Assembly (NCBI GenBank): GCA_046160245.1
Contig: JBJXGU010000286.1
Coordinates: 1-34,927, forward strand
Length of the DNA stretch: 34,927 nt
Direction: 5' to 3'
DNA from: JAJTFW01 sp046160245
GTDB lineage: Bacteria; Bacteroidota; Bacteroidia; AKYH767-A; OLB10
Below the pieces are notes generated by a model. That model was not told the DNA's origin. It searched no databases and saw only the letters and a list, made by a program, of their open reading frames with translations. The translations under genes were made by a program, and so were the position numbers. Of the stretch, positions 25,192 through 33,200 are shown piece by piece. Each line of letters begins with the position of its first letter. Position 1 is the stretch's first letter.

Positions 25192-25812
25192 TTATTTTGC
25201 TGTTAATATATCTAATAAAATCCTGGTTGCTTCTCCAATATTTTCAGGGAACGAATCAATTTCATCAAAAGAAAATAACTTAACGATCTTAAGAAATTTG
25301 TTGTTTTCTAGAAGCCAATGTATCGATGATCCAGCATGGATGAAATCAATGCATTTAATGATATTGTCTTCTTCAAAATGATGTTGGAAGGGATCTGAAT
25401 GGATGCAGATGTAAAAATTATTTTTTGCTAGAGTAGATAAGTTAGTAGCTATTCCATCTATGTGCTTTTTGGCATATTCACCGGATAAATGCAAACTCAA
25501 ACTGAATCCATTTCCAAACCAACAAAGTGTTCTGAGTGCAAAAATATTATCCTTTCCAAAGTCGCGTGGGTAATCGAGGATTTGCCATGGAAAGTTCAAA
25601 TAATTCTCGCCTCTGCTTATTTTTGGTTGAGAATTGACGATATTTTGTGGAAGATGGGATGAATTTCCCTCAAGTTTTTCTTGAATAAGGGGAATGCATT
25701 GAGTCAACAAATCATTGATTTTAACTCCTAATCGCTTCTTTGTTAAGAAGAATTCAGGCTGCGTGAGTAGAACTAGCTCATCCATTTCAAATTTTACTTT
25801 CGGTTTCTCCAT
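25192..25812 (-). CDS. Conserved Bacteroidetes protein of unknown function
   Basis: A 206-residue soluble protein with no signal peptide or membrane segment. It looks like an uncharacterised family I associate with Bacteroidetes. Recognisable stretches are FFLTKKRLGVKINDLL, KISRGENYLNFPWQILDYPR, NIFALRTLCWFGNGFSLSLHL and YICIHSDPFQHHFEEDNI. The cluster of His, Asp and Glu in HSDPFQHHFEED could bind metal, but nothing else supports an enzyme call. A full TAAGTTTG box lies 11 nt before the ATG. It is divergent to the LptF/LptG-family gene, with nearly abutting promoters, and convergent with the START-like gene. Confidence 0.82.
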   Translation of the reverse strand: MEKPKVKFEMDELVLLTQPEFFLTKKRLGVKINDLLTQCIPLIQEKLEGNSSHLPQNIVNSQPKISRGENYLNFPWQILDYPRDFGKDNIFALRTLCWFGNGFSLSLHLSGEYAKKHIDGIATNLSTLAKNNFYICIHSDPFQHHFEEDNIIKCIDFIHAGSSIHWLLENNKFLKIVKLFSFDEIDSFPENIGEATRILLDILTAK

Positions 25813-25822
25813 CGATATTAGC

Positions 25823-25830
25823 CAAACTTA
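25823..25830 (-). promoter_or_regulatory. TAnnTTTG promoter box for the unknown-function gene
   Basis: Reads TAAGTTTG on the minus strand, a full match, ending 11 nt before the ATG. Only 3 bp separate it from the opposing box for the LptF/LptG-family gene. Confidence 0.5.
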
Positions 25831-25833
25831 GGG

Positions 25834-25841
25834 TATTTTTG
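25834..25841 (+). promoter_or_regulatory. TAnnTTTG promoter box for the LptF/LptG-family gene
   Basis: TATTTTTG is a full match. Transcription would begin near 25846, so a TTG start at 25839 is excluded and GTG 25863, with a leader of about 18 nt, is favoured. Confidence 0.5.
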
Positions 25842-25862
25842 CAAATCCAAGCCCAACAAGAA

Positions 25863-27290
25863 GTGAAGAAATTAGATACGCTTATTCTTAAGTCTTTTAT
25901 AAGTCCGTTTTTCCTCACGTTTTTCATTTCTTTATTCGTTTTGCTCATGCAGTTTTTATGGAAGTATATTGATGATTTGGTAGGAAAGGGAATTGACGGA
26001 TTAGTAATTGCCGAGTTGTTGTTTTACACATCGGCAAACTTAGTTCCCTTGGCTCTTCCTTTAGCTATCCTTGTATCATCCATTATGACGTTCGGAAATT
26101 TGGCAGAACATTTTGAGCTTACTGCTGCCAAAGCAAGCGGAGTATCTTTACAACGCATCATGCGTCCTTTGTTTTTTGCTGTCTTTCTAATTAGCGCCAC
26201 AGCTTTCTTTTTTTCGAATAACGTTTTGCCGTATACTAATTTGAAGATGGGTTCATTGCTCTACGATATTCGTCAGCAAAAACCATCATTATCGATTCGT
26301 GAGGGCGTTTTTTATAATGGAATTGAAGGCTACAGTATAAAAGTTGGACAGAAGGATGACGACGGAAAAACCATTCGAAATGTGATGATTTATGATCACA
26401 CTGCAGGAATTGGAAATCGTAAAGTAGTGATTGCACAAAGAGGGGTGATGGAATCTTCTCCAGACCAACGATTTTTAATTCTTTCATTGTTTGAAGGAAA
26501 TAGTTACGAGGAGAAAAGTAAGAATAAAAATGGGGTAGACACCCATCCGCTCATGCGGAATTCTTTTAAGCAATATGTTATTCGATTTGACTTGTCACAA
26601 TTTCAACTCAACCGAACCAATGAAGATATGTTCAAAGGTGGACACCAAATGATGAATTTAGGTCAACTAGGTCACGTCGTGGATAGCTTGAAGAAGGAAG
26701 AACTATCGAGTAATTCATTAATCTCAATCAATATTTCACATAATTTCTTATTCTTGCGTGATTCGGTAGAGTTTAATTCGAAGATGAAAACAAGTCCGAA
26801 GTTGGCTTTGTTGGATACAAGCTTTCATGCGAATGCGAATCAACTTTTTGAGAATGCAAAAAATCAAGCTAGATCGATGCAGTCGTTTATCATGGGTATA
26901 AAGGATGAAAAAGAATCGAGATATAGTCAGTTGGCACGCTTTGAAGTAGAGTGGCATCGTAAATTGACTTTGTCGGCGGCATGTTTCATTCTTTTTCTCA
27001 TAGGCGCCCCGTTAGGAGCTATCATTCGTAAAGGCGGACTCGGAATGCCTTTGGTAATATCTATAATATTCTTCCTTACGTACCATATTTTAAGTATTAC
27101 AGGTGAAAAATTCGCTAAAGAAGGCGTTTTGCCTGCTTGGAGAGGAATGTGGACATCCTCCATGATTCTATTGCCGGTGGGATTGTTTTTAATTTACAAA
27201 GCAACACACGATTCTGTCATTTTCGACAGAGACGTTTATCTCAGTTTTTTCAAGAAACTATTTAAACAAAAGAATCCAAAACTAGGATGA
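25863..27290 (+). CDS. LptF/LptG-family (YjgP/YjgQ) LPS-export permease
   Basis: A 475-residue inner-membrane permease of the Lpt complex, which with LptB and LptC extracts LPS for transport to the outer membrane. The N-terminus KKLDTLILKSFISPFFLTFF is typical of the Bacteroidetes family. Three membrane helices are followed by a periplasmic beta-jellyroll region (REGVFYNGIEGYSIKVG, MIYDHTAG, MESSPDQRFLILSLFEG) and three C-terminal helices (AACFILFLIGAPLGAIIRKG, LVISIIFFLTYHILSITGEK, WTSSMILLPVGLFLIYK). LptF and LptG cannot be told apart here. I chose GTG 25863 because the upstream TTG 25839 lies in the promoter box. It overlaps the next gene by 4 bp (ATGA), so the two are co-translated. Confidence 0.9.
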   Translation: MKKLDTLILKSFISPFFLTFFISLFVLLMQFLWKYIDDLVGKGIDGLVIAELLFYTSANLVPLALPLAILVSSIMTFGNLAEHFELTAAKASGVSLQRIMRPLFFAVFLISATAFFFSNNVLPYTNLKMGSLLYDIRQQKPSLSIREGVFYNGIEGYSIKVGQKDDDGKTIRNVMIYDHTAGIGNRKVVIAQRGVMESSPDQRFLILSLFEGNSYEEKSKNKNGVDTHPLMRNSFKQYVIRFDLSQFQLNRTNEDMFKGGHQMMNLGQLGHVVDSLKKEELSSNSLISINISHNFLFLRDSVEFNSKMKTSPKLALLDTSFHANANQLFENAKNQARSMQSFIMGIKDEKESRYSQLARFEVEWHRKLTLSAACFILFLIGAPLGAIIRKGGLGMPLVISIIFFLTYHILSITGEKFAKEGVLPAWRGMWTSSMILLPVGLFLIYKATHDSVIFDRDVYLSFFKKLFKQKNPKLG

Positions 27291-28486
27291 AAATTCTACA
27301 GCTCTGCATTCGTGTTCCGTTTCCACCTGTTGATGGTGGTAGTATTGCTATGTATCATCTGCAAAAATCGTTGTATGAAAATGGTGTCCAATTAAAAGTT
27401 TTATCCTTTAATACCATTAAGCAATTAACGGATTTAGATACACTGAATGAGGGTTATAAAAAGATGACTCAAATTGAAGGCATTTATCTCGACAATCGAA
27501 TTAATCCGTTTGCAGCACTTTTCAATGTTTTCACTGGAGAATCTTATCATATTATTCGTTTTATTCGGCGTGATTTTGAAGAAGCACTTATTCGCATTTT
27601 GAAGGAGAATAAATTTGATACTATTATACTGGAAAGTCTATACATGATTCCCTACATGGAGGTCATTCGTCAAAACTCCGATGCAAAAGTGGTTCTACGA
27701 ACACATAACATTGAGCATTTAATTTGGAAGCGATTAGCTGTTTCTGAAAAATCTTGGTTGCGTAAGTGGTATTTAAATTTATTAGCGGAGAGATTACGTC
27801 ATTACGAGCAATGGTCGTTAAACAGAGTTGACGGGATTGCTACTATGACAAAAGAAGACGAAGACTTATTGATACAGTTAGGAGCGGATGTGCCTATTCA
27901 CATTGCGCCAGTTGGTGTAAATACTAGTGATTATCCTTTTAATGAAAATCCTGATCCGCTCATGATATTTCATATTGGGGCGATGGATTGGTTGCCCAAT
28001 ATAGAAGGAATTGATTGGTTTTTAAAGAATGTTTGGCCCATCATTCTGGAGAAAAGGCCGAATGCTAAATTAAAGTTGGCGGGTAAAAAAATGCCGGATT
28101 CCATAAAATCATTTGCAAATAATCAAATTGAAGTCAATGATTTTGTTGATGATAATAAGGCATTCATAGGGAAGGGTGGAGTCATGATTGTGCCCTTGTT
28201 TAGTGGGAGTGGAATGAGAGTTAAAATTGTGGAAGGAATGGCCATGGGAAAGGCTATTGTAACTACAAGTATTGGTGCCGAAGGGATTCATGGGGTAGAT
28301 GGAAGGGATTTCCTCATTGCTAATACCGCCGAAGAGTTTGCTGAGAAAGTAGTAATGCTATTGGATAATCCATCTAATCAAAAAGACTTGGGTCGTCACG
28401 CTAGAGACTTTGCTCAATCCCATTTTGATAACCTTTCTATTGGAAAAAAATTAATTCAATTCTTCCCGTCCATCGATAAAAAATAA
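27287..28486 (+). CDS. Family 4 glycosyltransferase
   Basis: A 399-residue GT-B fold glycosyltransferase. The N-terminal acceptor domain shows RVPFPPVDGGSIAMYHLQKS, a glycine-rich loop typical of GT4 enzymes, and VVLRTHNIEHLIWKRLA. The C-terminal nucleotide-sugar domain shows IFHIGAMDWLPNIEGIDWFL, KLKLAGKKMPDSI and the conserved block PLFSGSGMRVKIVEGMAMGK, which holds the sugar-phosphate-binding Glu. The donor and acceptor are unknown. Translational coupling to the Lpt permease suggests a role in LPS or another surface glycan. It resembles the PEP-CTERM/EpsH-associated sugar transferase group, but that context is absent here. Confidence 0.9.
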   Translation: MKILQLCIRVPFPPVDGGSIAMYHLQKSLYENGVQLKVLSFNTIKQLTDLDTLNEGYKKMTQIEGIYLDNRINPFAALFNVFTGESYHIIRFIRRDFEEALIRILKENKFDTIILESLYMIPYMEVIRQNSDAKVVLRTHNIEHLIWKRLAVSEKSWLRKWYLNLLAERLRHYEQWSLNRVDGIATMTKEDEDLLIQLGADVPIHIAPVGVNTSDYPFNENPDPLMIFHIGAMDWLPNIEGIDWFLKNVWPIILEKRPNAKLKLAGKKMPDSIKSFANNQIEVNDFVDDNKAFIGKGGVMIVPLFSGSGMRVKIVEGMAMGKAIVTTSIGAEGIHGVDGRDFLIANTAEEFAEKVVMLLDNPSNQKDLGRHARDFAQSHFDNLSIGKKLIQFFPSIDKK

Positions 28487-28666
28487 GTCAGAAGATAGGA
28501 GAAACCTATATTAGACCATGTGATATCTTAAGCTTCGATATAATTTTGTTAGATTCATAGTCATTATATATAATTAAAATTCAACCTTTTAGATATGTAA
28601 ATTTTCGGTTTTTCCGGCGCGAACAAAAAAAATAAGGATTAAATATTTTCTTGACGATATTTTCAC

Positions 28667-28674
28667 TAATATTG
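28667..28674 (+). promoter_or_regulatory. Promoter-like box before rplS
   Basis: TAATATTG matches TAnnTTTG at all but one position. It would give a leader of about 30 nt before ATG 28708. Confidence 0.35.
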
Positions 28675-28707
28675 CAGCCCCAATTTGAGGGTAAAATAAC
28701 AAGAATC

Positions 28708-29070
28708 ATGGACTTACTTAAAATAGCGCAGGAGCAACTAATTGAAGCTAAATCATGGCCGGAATTCAGGTCAGGCGACACCATTACCGTTTACTACAAA
28801 ATTAAAGAGGGAAACAAGGAGCGTGAGCAGCAGTTTCAAGGTGTTGTTATTCAACGTCGTGGACAAGGTTTGACGGAGACTTTTACCATTCGTAAAATTT
28901 CTGGAAACGTTGGTGTTGAGCGTATCTTTCCTATCAACAGTCCAAAAATTACTCGTATTGACTTAAATAAGCGTGGAAAAGTGCGCAGAGCACGTATTTT
29001 CTACTTACGTGATATGGTGGGTAAAAGTGCTCGTATTAAGGAGCGCAAGCAAAGTTCTAAACAAGATTAA
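28708..29070 (+). CDS. rplS: 50S ribosomal protein L19
   Basis: A 120-residue ribosomal protein at the 30S-50S interface. It is recognised by FRSGDTITVYYKIKEGNKER, QFQGVVIQRRGQGLTETFTI and the L19 core RKISGNVGVERIFPINSPKI, then LRDMVGKSARIKER. A longer frame opens 57 bp upstream, but the family begins at the Met of MDLLKIAQEQLIEAKSWPEF, so ATG 28708 is the start. It has its own promoter-like box and is followed by a strong intrinsic terminator, so it is probably monocistronic. Confidence 0.97.
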   Translation: MDLLKIAQEQLIEAKSWPEFRSGDTITVYYKIKEGNKEREQQFQGVVIQRRGQGLTETFTIRKISGNVGVERIFPINSPKITRIDLNKRGKVRRARIFYLRDMVGKSARIKERKQSSKQD

Positions 29071-29090
29071 TCTTGATATAAATATTCTAA

Positions 29091-29119
29091 AAACCTCGTT
29101 TCGGCGAGGTTTTTTTTTT
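29091..29119 (+). terminator. Intrinsic terminator of rplS
   Basis: AAACCTCG (29091-29098) and CGAGGTTT (29105-29112) pair perfectly around the loop TTTCGG. The T-run extends from 29110 to 29119. It begins 20 bp after the rplS stop. Confidence 0.9.
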
Positions 29120-29161
29120 GACTTTTCTTATGTAGTCTGCGATTATTAATTTATATTTATC

Positions 29162-29169
29162 TAACTTCG
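29162..29169 (+). promoter_or_regulatory. TAnnTTCG box before the small secreted protein gene
   Basis: TAACTTCG has the same variant as the box before the sensor kinase and ends 5 nt before the ATG at 29174. Confidence 0.35.
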
Positions 29170-29173
29170 AGAT

Positions 29174-29707
29174 ATGAAAAAATGGATTCGCTTTTGCTTT
29201 TATGGTGGTGCCATCGGACTTTTCTTTTTACCTTATCCCATATTCGCACAGTTTTTCTTGATTTCCCAAGTGTATCCTTCCGATAGTGATGGGCAAGCGG
29301 TGTATTCCATCTCCATCAATAATTCTTCGAACGATAGCATAATGGTTTTGCATACTCAGGAAGCTGAATTGCCTCCTTTTATTAACCGATATAAATGGGA
29401 AGAGTTGAATGAAAAAGATTGCAAAGCCATCATCTTTCTTGGTAAGACGAACAACCCATTATTGCCTGAGCAATACCGTGCCACTAAAACGTTAAAGCCA
29501 AATGGGAAATTAGAATTGTATTTTAACATGCCCTCTACTTTTAATTCTGCGAAGAAGAAATTGAAGATTTACTATTCCATGCTCAGCAAAAAATACTATT
29601 CCGATTTTTATAAATTGGAGAAAACAGGTACTAAAGGCGCATTAAAGAAATGTAAGTCTTTGAAGAAAAAGCATGGTCAAGTATTCAGTAGGGTCGTGGA
29701 GTTTTAG
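29174..29707 (+). CDS. Small secreted or periplasmic protein, function unknown
   Basis: I do not recognise this 177-residue protein. Its N-terminus MKKWIRFCFYGGAIGLFFLP and the following YPIFAQ form a clear signal peptide with a cleavage site after the FA. The mature part is probably beta-rich (AVYSISINNSSNDSIMVLHT, LKPNGKLELYFNMPS, KKLKIYYSMLS) and ends in a lysine-rich segment (KKCKSLKKKHGQ). It has two cysteines in the mature part. No lipobox and no T9SS sorting domain are visible. Its stop is followed within 5 bp by iterated AAGCTTC repeats. Confidence 0.8.
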   Translation: MKKWIRFCFYGGAIGLFFLPYPIFAQFFLISQVYPSDSDGQAVYSISINNSSNDSIMVLHTQEAELPPFINRYKWEELNEKDCKAIIFLGKTNNPLLPEQYRATKTLKPNGKLELYFNMPSTFNSAKKKLKIYYSMLSKKYYSDFYKLEKTGTKGALKKCKSLKKKHGQVFSRVVEF

Positions 29708-29711
29708 CTGC

Positions 29712-29843
29712 AAGCTTCAAGCTTCATGCTTCAAGCGAATCCCAGCGACACCATTCACCTCCTGATAGCTTTCGGGATCGTCATCGCGAAGCCTCGCGAC
29801 ACCAATTCGCCAATTCGCCAATTCACCAATTTGCTAATTCACC
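29712..29843. repeat. Two short tandem-repeat blocks before the GIY-YIG gene
   Basis: First block: AAGCTTC, AAGCTTC, ATGCTTC, AAG at 29712-29735. Second block: five 8-bp units AATTCGCC, AATTCGCC, AATTCACC, AATTTGCT, AATTCACC at 29804-29843, ending exactly at the ATG of the next gene. Between them lies a palindrome-like CCTGATAGCTTTCGGG (29761-29776) and the repeated phrase GCGACACCA(A)TTC. The blocks leave no room for a normal leader or ribosome-binding site. Confidence 0.7.
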
Positions 29844-30191
29844 ATGTCAAAAATGATTTACCGTGTTTACGTGATTGAATTATCGAAAAAAGTATTTTCA
29901 GAAAATGCTAAATTTCGTGAGGCGAATCCACAGTTTAACGGCGTTTTAGAATGTCTTTATGTGGGGATGACAAGCAAGGATCCCAAGGAACGATTTGAGC
30001 AACATAAGACGGGCTATCGGAATAAAAAGGGCCATAAACTCTCTTCTAATATTGTTGAGAAATATGGCAAGTATTTGCGTCCGAGTTTATATATGCATAT
30101 TGATCCCATGACCCGAGAGGAAGCTTTAGAGATGGAAAAGAACTTGGCGTTAGAACTTCGTCGGCAAAAGTATGCTGTATGGTTTAATTGA
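29844..30191 (+). CDS. GIY-YIG superfamily protein
   Basis: A 115-residue single-domain protein. The GIY and YIG strands appear as VYVIEL (8-13) and CLYVGMTS (37-44), spaced by an insert. They are followed by Arg50 and His54 in the helix KERFEQHKTG, as in GIY-YIG nuclease folds. A C-terminal helix REEALEMEKNLALELRRQ may carry the catalytic Glu. The family ranges from repair nucleases to uncharacterised UPF0213-like proteins, so the substrate is unknown. The start codon directly follows five 8-bp repeat units, which is odd; the promoter is not visible. It converges with the adhesin gene 30 bp downstream. Confidence 0.8.
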   Translation: MSKMIYRVYVIELSKKVFSENAKFREANPQFNGVLECLYVGMTSKDPKERFEQHKTGYRNKKGHKLSSNIVEKYGKYLRPSLYMHIDPMTREEALEMEKNLALELRRQKYAVWFN

Positions 30192-30221
30192 AATACAATG
30201 GGCAAGTATAGCAACCTTCGA

Positions 30222-33200
30222 TTAACGAATAATAGTAATTTTCCCAGTCAAAATTTCCTCATCTTTATAAGGCATTTTACATTCTATACGGTAAACAAAA
30301 ATTCCTGATGTGATGTATTCGCCATCAATTTTACCATCCCAATTATTAACTATGCTATTGGATTGATAAATTAATTTTCCGAAACGATCGTAAATATTAG
30401 CTTTAAATTGTTCGGGTTGACATTCGCTATGGAAACCAAAATATTCATTTTTTCCATCATCATTCGGACTAAAAGAATTTGGAATCCAGATTCGACAGGA
30501 GTCGGAGCAATCTTTCACTTCTACCCATTTTGTAACTTCTGAAACACCACAACTAAGCGTTGCTTGAAGTGTTACAAGATGCTTACCTTCAGATTTAAAA
30601 TAAACAGTGGGATTTGGTTCATTAACATCCGGAGTATTTGCAGTTGAAAAATTCCAATGTGCATCCAATACCATTGAGTCAGCCAATAATTTAAAGGAAA
30701 GTGGTTCTTGAACGCAATTAGCTGTAAATTCAAAATCGGCATCACATCTGCAAAAAACATGGGTCACCTCTATTGTAGCTTGGTTCGTGCATCCATTTGC
30801 ATCGGTAACAAAAACCGAATAGTATCCGGAATCATAAACCGAAGTATAATTTAATGCCGGATTGCCTAAGTAGGAGTAGAGTGCCGTATAGTTACTTACA
30901 TGATAAACCTGTGAAAGGTCTAAGGTTTGCCATGAACAAAGCGCATAGGTTGCATCCGGACCCAGTACAGGAAGTGGATTCATGTTAACGATAACCAACG
31001 ACGTATCTAAACAGCCGGATGCATTATTAGCAATAAGTTCGTATGTGCCTGCCGTTAGTATAGCAGATGAATTGCTGATGGGATTACCAGCGAATGTCCA
31101 GGATGATGTTAAGCCGTTTAATGAATATAATATGGTAAGGTCTACGGCTATTCCGTCACAAGAAGTGATGGATTGATCTATTCCTAAATTAGGTTTGGGT
31201 AAAAAAGTTAAACTCAAGGTTGCCGTATCCGTACATCCACCTCCATTGGTAGCTATTAATTCAAATAGACCGGGATTTATTACTTGTGTAGGATCGGTCA
31301 CTAAAGATGAATTCATAGTCCAACTTAATGAAAGACCTACTGTATTAAATAAAGAATTTAAATTAACTAAAATTCCATCGCATGCATCCAGCGATTGATC
31401 TGCACCTAAGCTGGGATTTGGAAAAACCGTAAGCTGAACCAGAGCAGTGTCCATGCAACCATTTGCACTTGTTACTAAAAGTTGATAAGCACCGTCTATT
31501 TGCACCGAATTTGGATTAGGAACTAGGTTGCCCGAAAAGCTCCATGAAGCAATATAGCCGGTTGTATTGAATACTGAAGTAAGATCTATATCATCTCCTG
31601 TACAAATACTAAAATTTTGATCAACGCCTAAGGTAGGAGCTATTAAGACACTTAAAGAAACAATAGCTGTATCCGCACAGCCATTACCATCAGATGCTAT
31701 TAGTGAATAATTGCTAGGTGTTGAAACCTGAGATGGATTTGCGACGGTTGCCGATCCAATTGCCCAGGCTGAGGCAAATCCAGAAGTATTGTATAAACTT
31801 GTTAAGTCTATGGGAGTATTGGAACAAATAATATGTGATTGATCCACACCTAATATGGGAGAAGGAGTAACAGTAACAACTACATCTGCAGTATCACTGC
31901 ATCCTGCCGTATTCGTAATAATAAGCGTATAAATTCCACTCAAAGAAACTGCAGTAGGAGGGGAGATGGGGACACCGGAATAAAACCATGAAGTAGTATT
32001 TCCATTGGGATTTAATAGAACAGTAAGGTCTTTTGTTGAACCATCACATAATAGCGTTGATACATCAGGCCCTAAATTTGGTTTCTGAGAAATTAGCACT
32101 GTTGCAAAAGCAGTATCAAAGCAAAGACCTCCGTTACTTGCTACTAACATGTATTGTCCATTAAAACCTATAGAAGTAGGATTTACTACCGGAACACCTC
32201 CATAAGTCCAGGAAGTAGAAAAACCAGTTGTATTAAATAAGATAGTCAAATCAACATTTCCAGCCGAACAAGTTGACACTTGTAAGTTGTTTCCTAAAGA
32301 AGGAACAGGAAGTAAGGTTAGTGAAATGATAGCGGTATCTGTGCATCCTCCAAAATCAGAAACGACCAACGTATAATCACCTCCCAAGGAAACTGAGTTA
32401 GGATTCGGAACCAACAAACCATTAAAATACCAAGTAGAAGTTAAGCCAGTTGTGTTGTAATAAGAAGTTAAATTTATAGATGTTCCGCTACAAACAGTAT
32501 CATTTTGATCCGTTCCAATGTTGACCGCAAGTGGTGGATCCATCGTCACTTCGACTGTGTCATAGCATCCTTTAACATCTTGTACTACTAATTGATAAAC
32601 TCCTAAACTTGTTGCAGCATAAGCGGATGAGAAAGGAATGGGACTTCCATTATGGGTCCAGCTAACTTCGGTCAAACCGGATAAATTAAAAAGGTTGGAT
32701 AAATTTTGAGGTGTTCCATTACAATATTGATTAGCTACCTGATCCGGACCTAAATTAGGTGGAAAAAGAAACTTTAATTCAAAAGTGCCATTGTACATAC
32801 AAGCGTTTTGAAAATCCCATCCTCCTATAAAATACACTCCTGCAGTTGAAATTGATGAAGGATTAGCAACTTGTGATCCTAAAAAAGAATAACTATAAAA
32901 GAAAGAAGGATTGGATGATACATAATAATTGTTTAAATTGAAAGTACTACCCGGGCAAATACTTAAAGTATCAGATGGAATACTACCTGGACATGGATTC
33001 GGACCAATCCCTCCACCACCTGCAAAGCCTAAACCACTTCCAAATCCACCAGGGCTTCCAGCAGCAGCGCCATGAAAAAATCCGTTCGTCCAAAGAGTTC
33101 CTAAACCACCTCCGCTACCGCCTCCATTGCAAGCGGTATCAATAATGGTAATTGTCCAAGTTCCATTTGCATTTTCCCAATCAAACACACTTAATGAGCC

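Noticed and set aside
28651..28707. Upstream extension of rplS
   Set aside because: L19 proteins of this phylum begin at the MDLLKIAQEQ methionine, and the extension overlaps the likely promoter.
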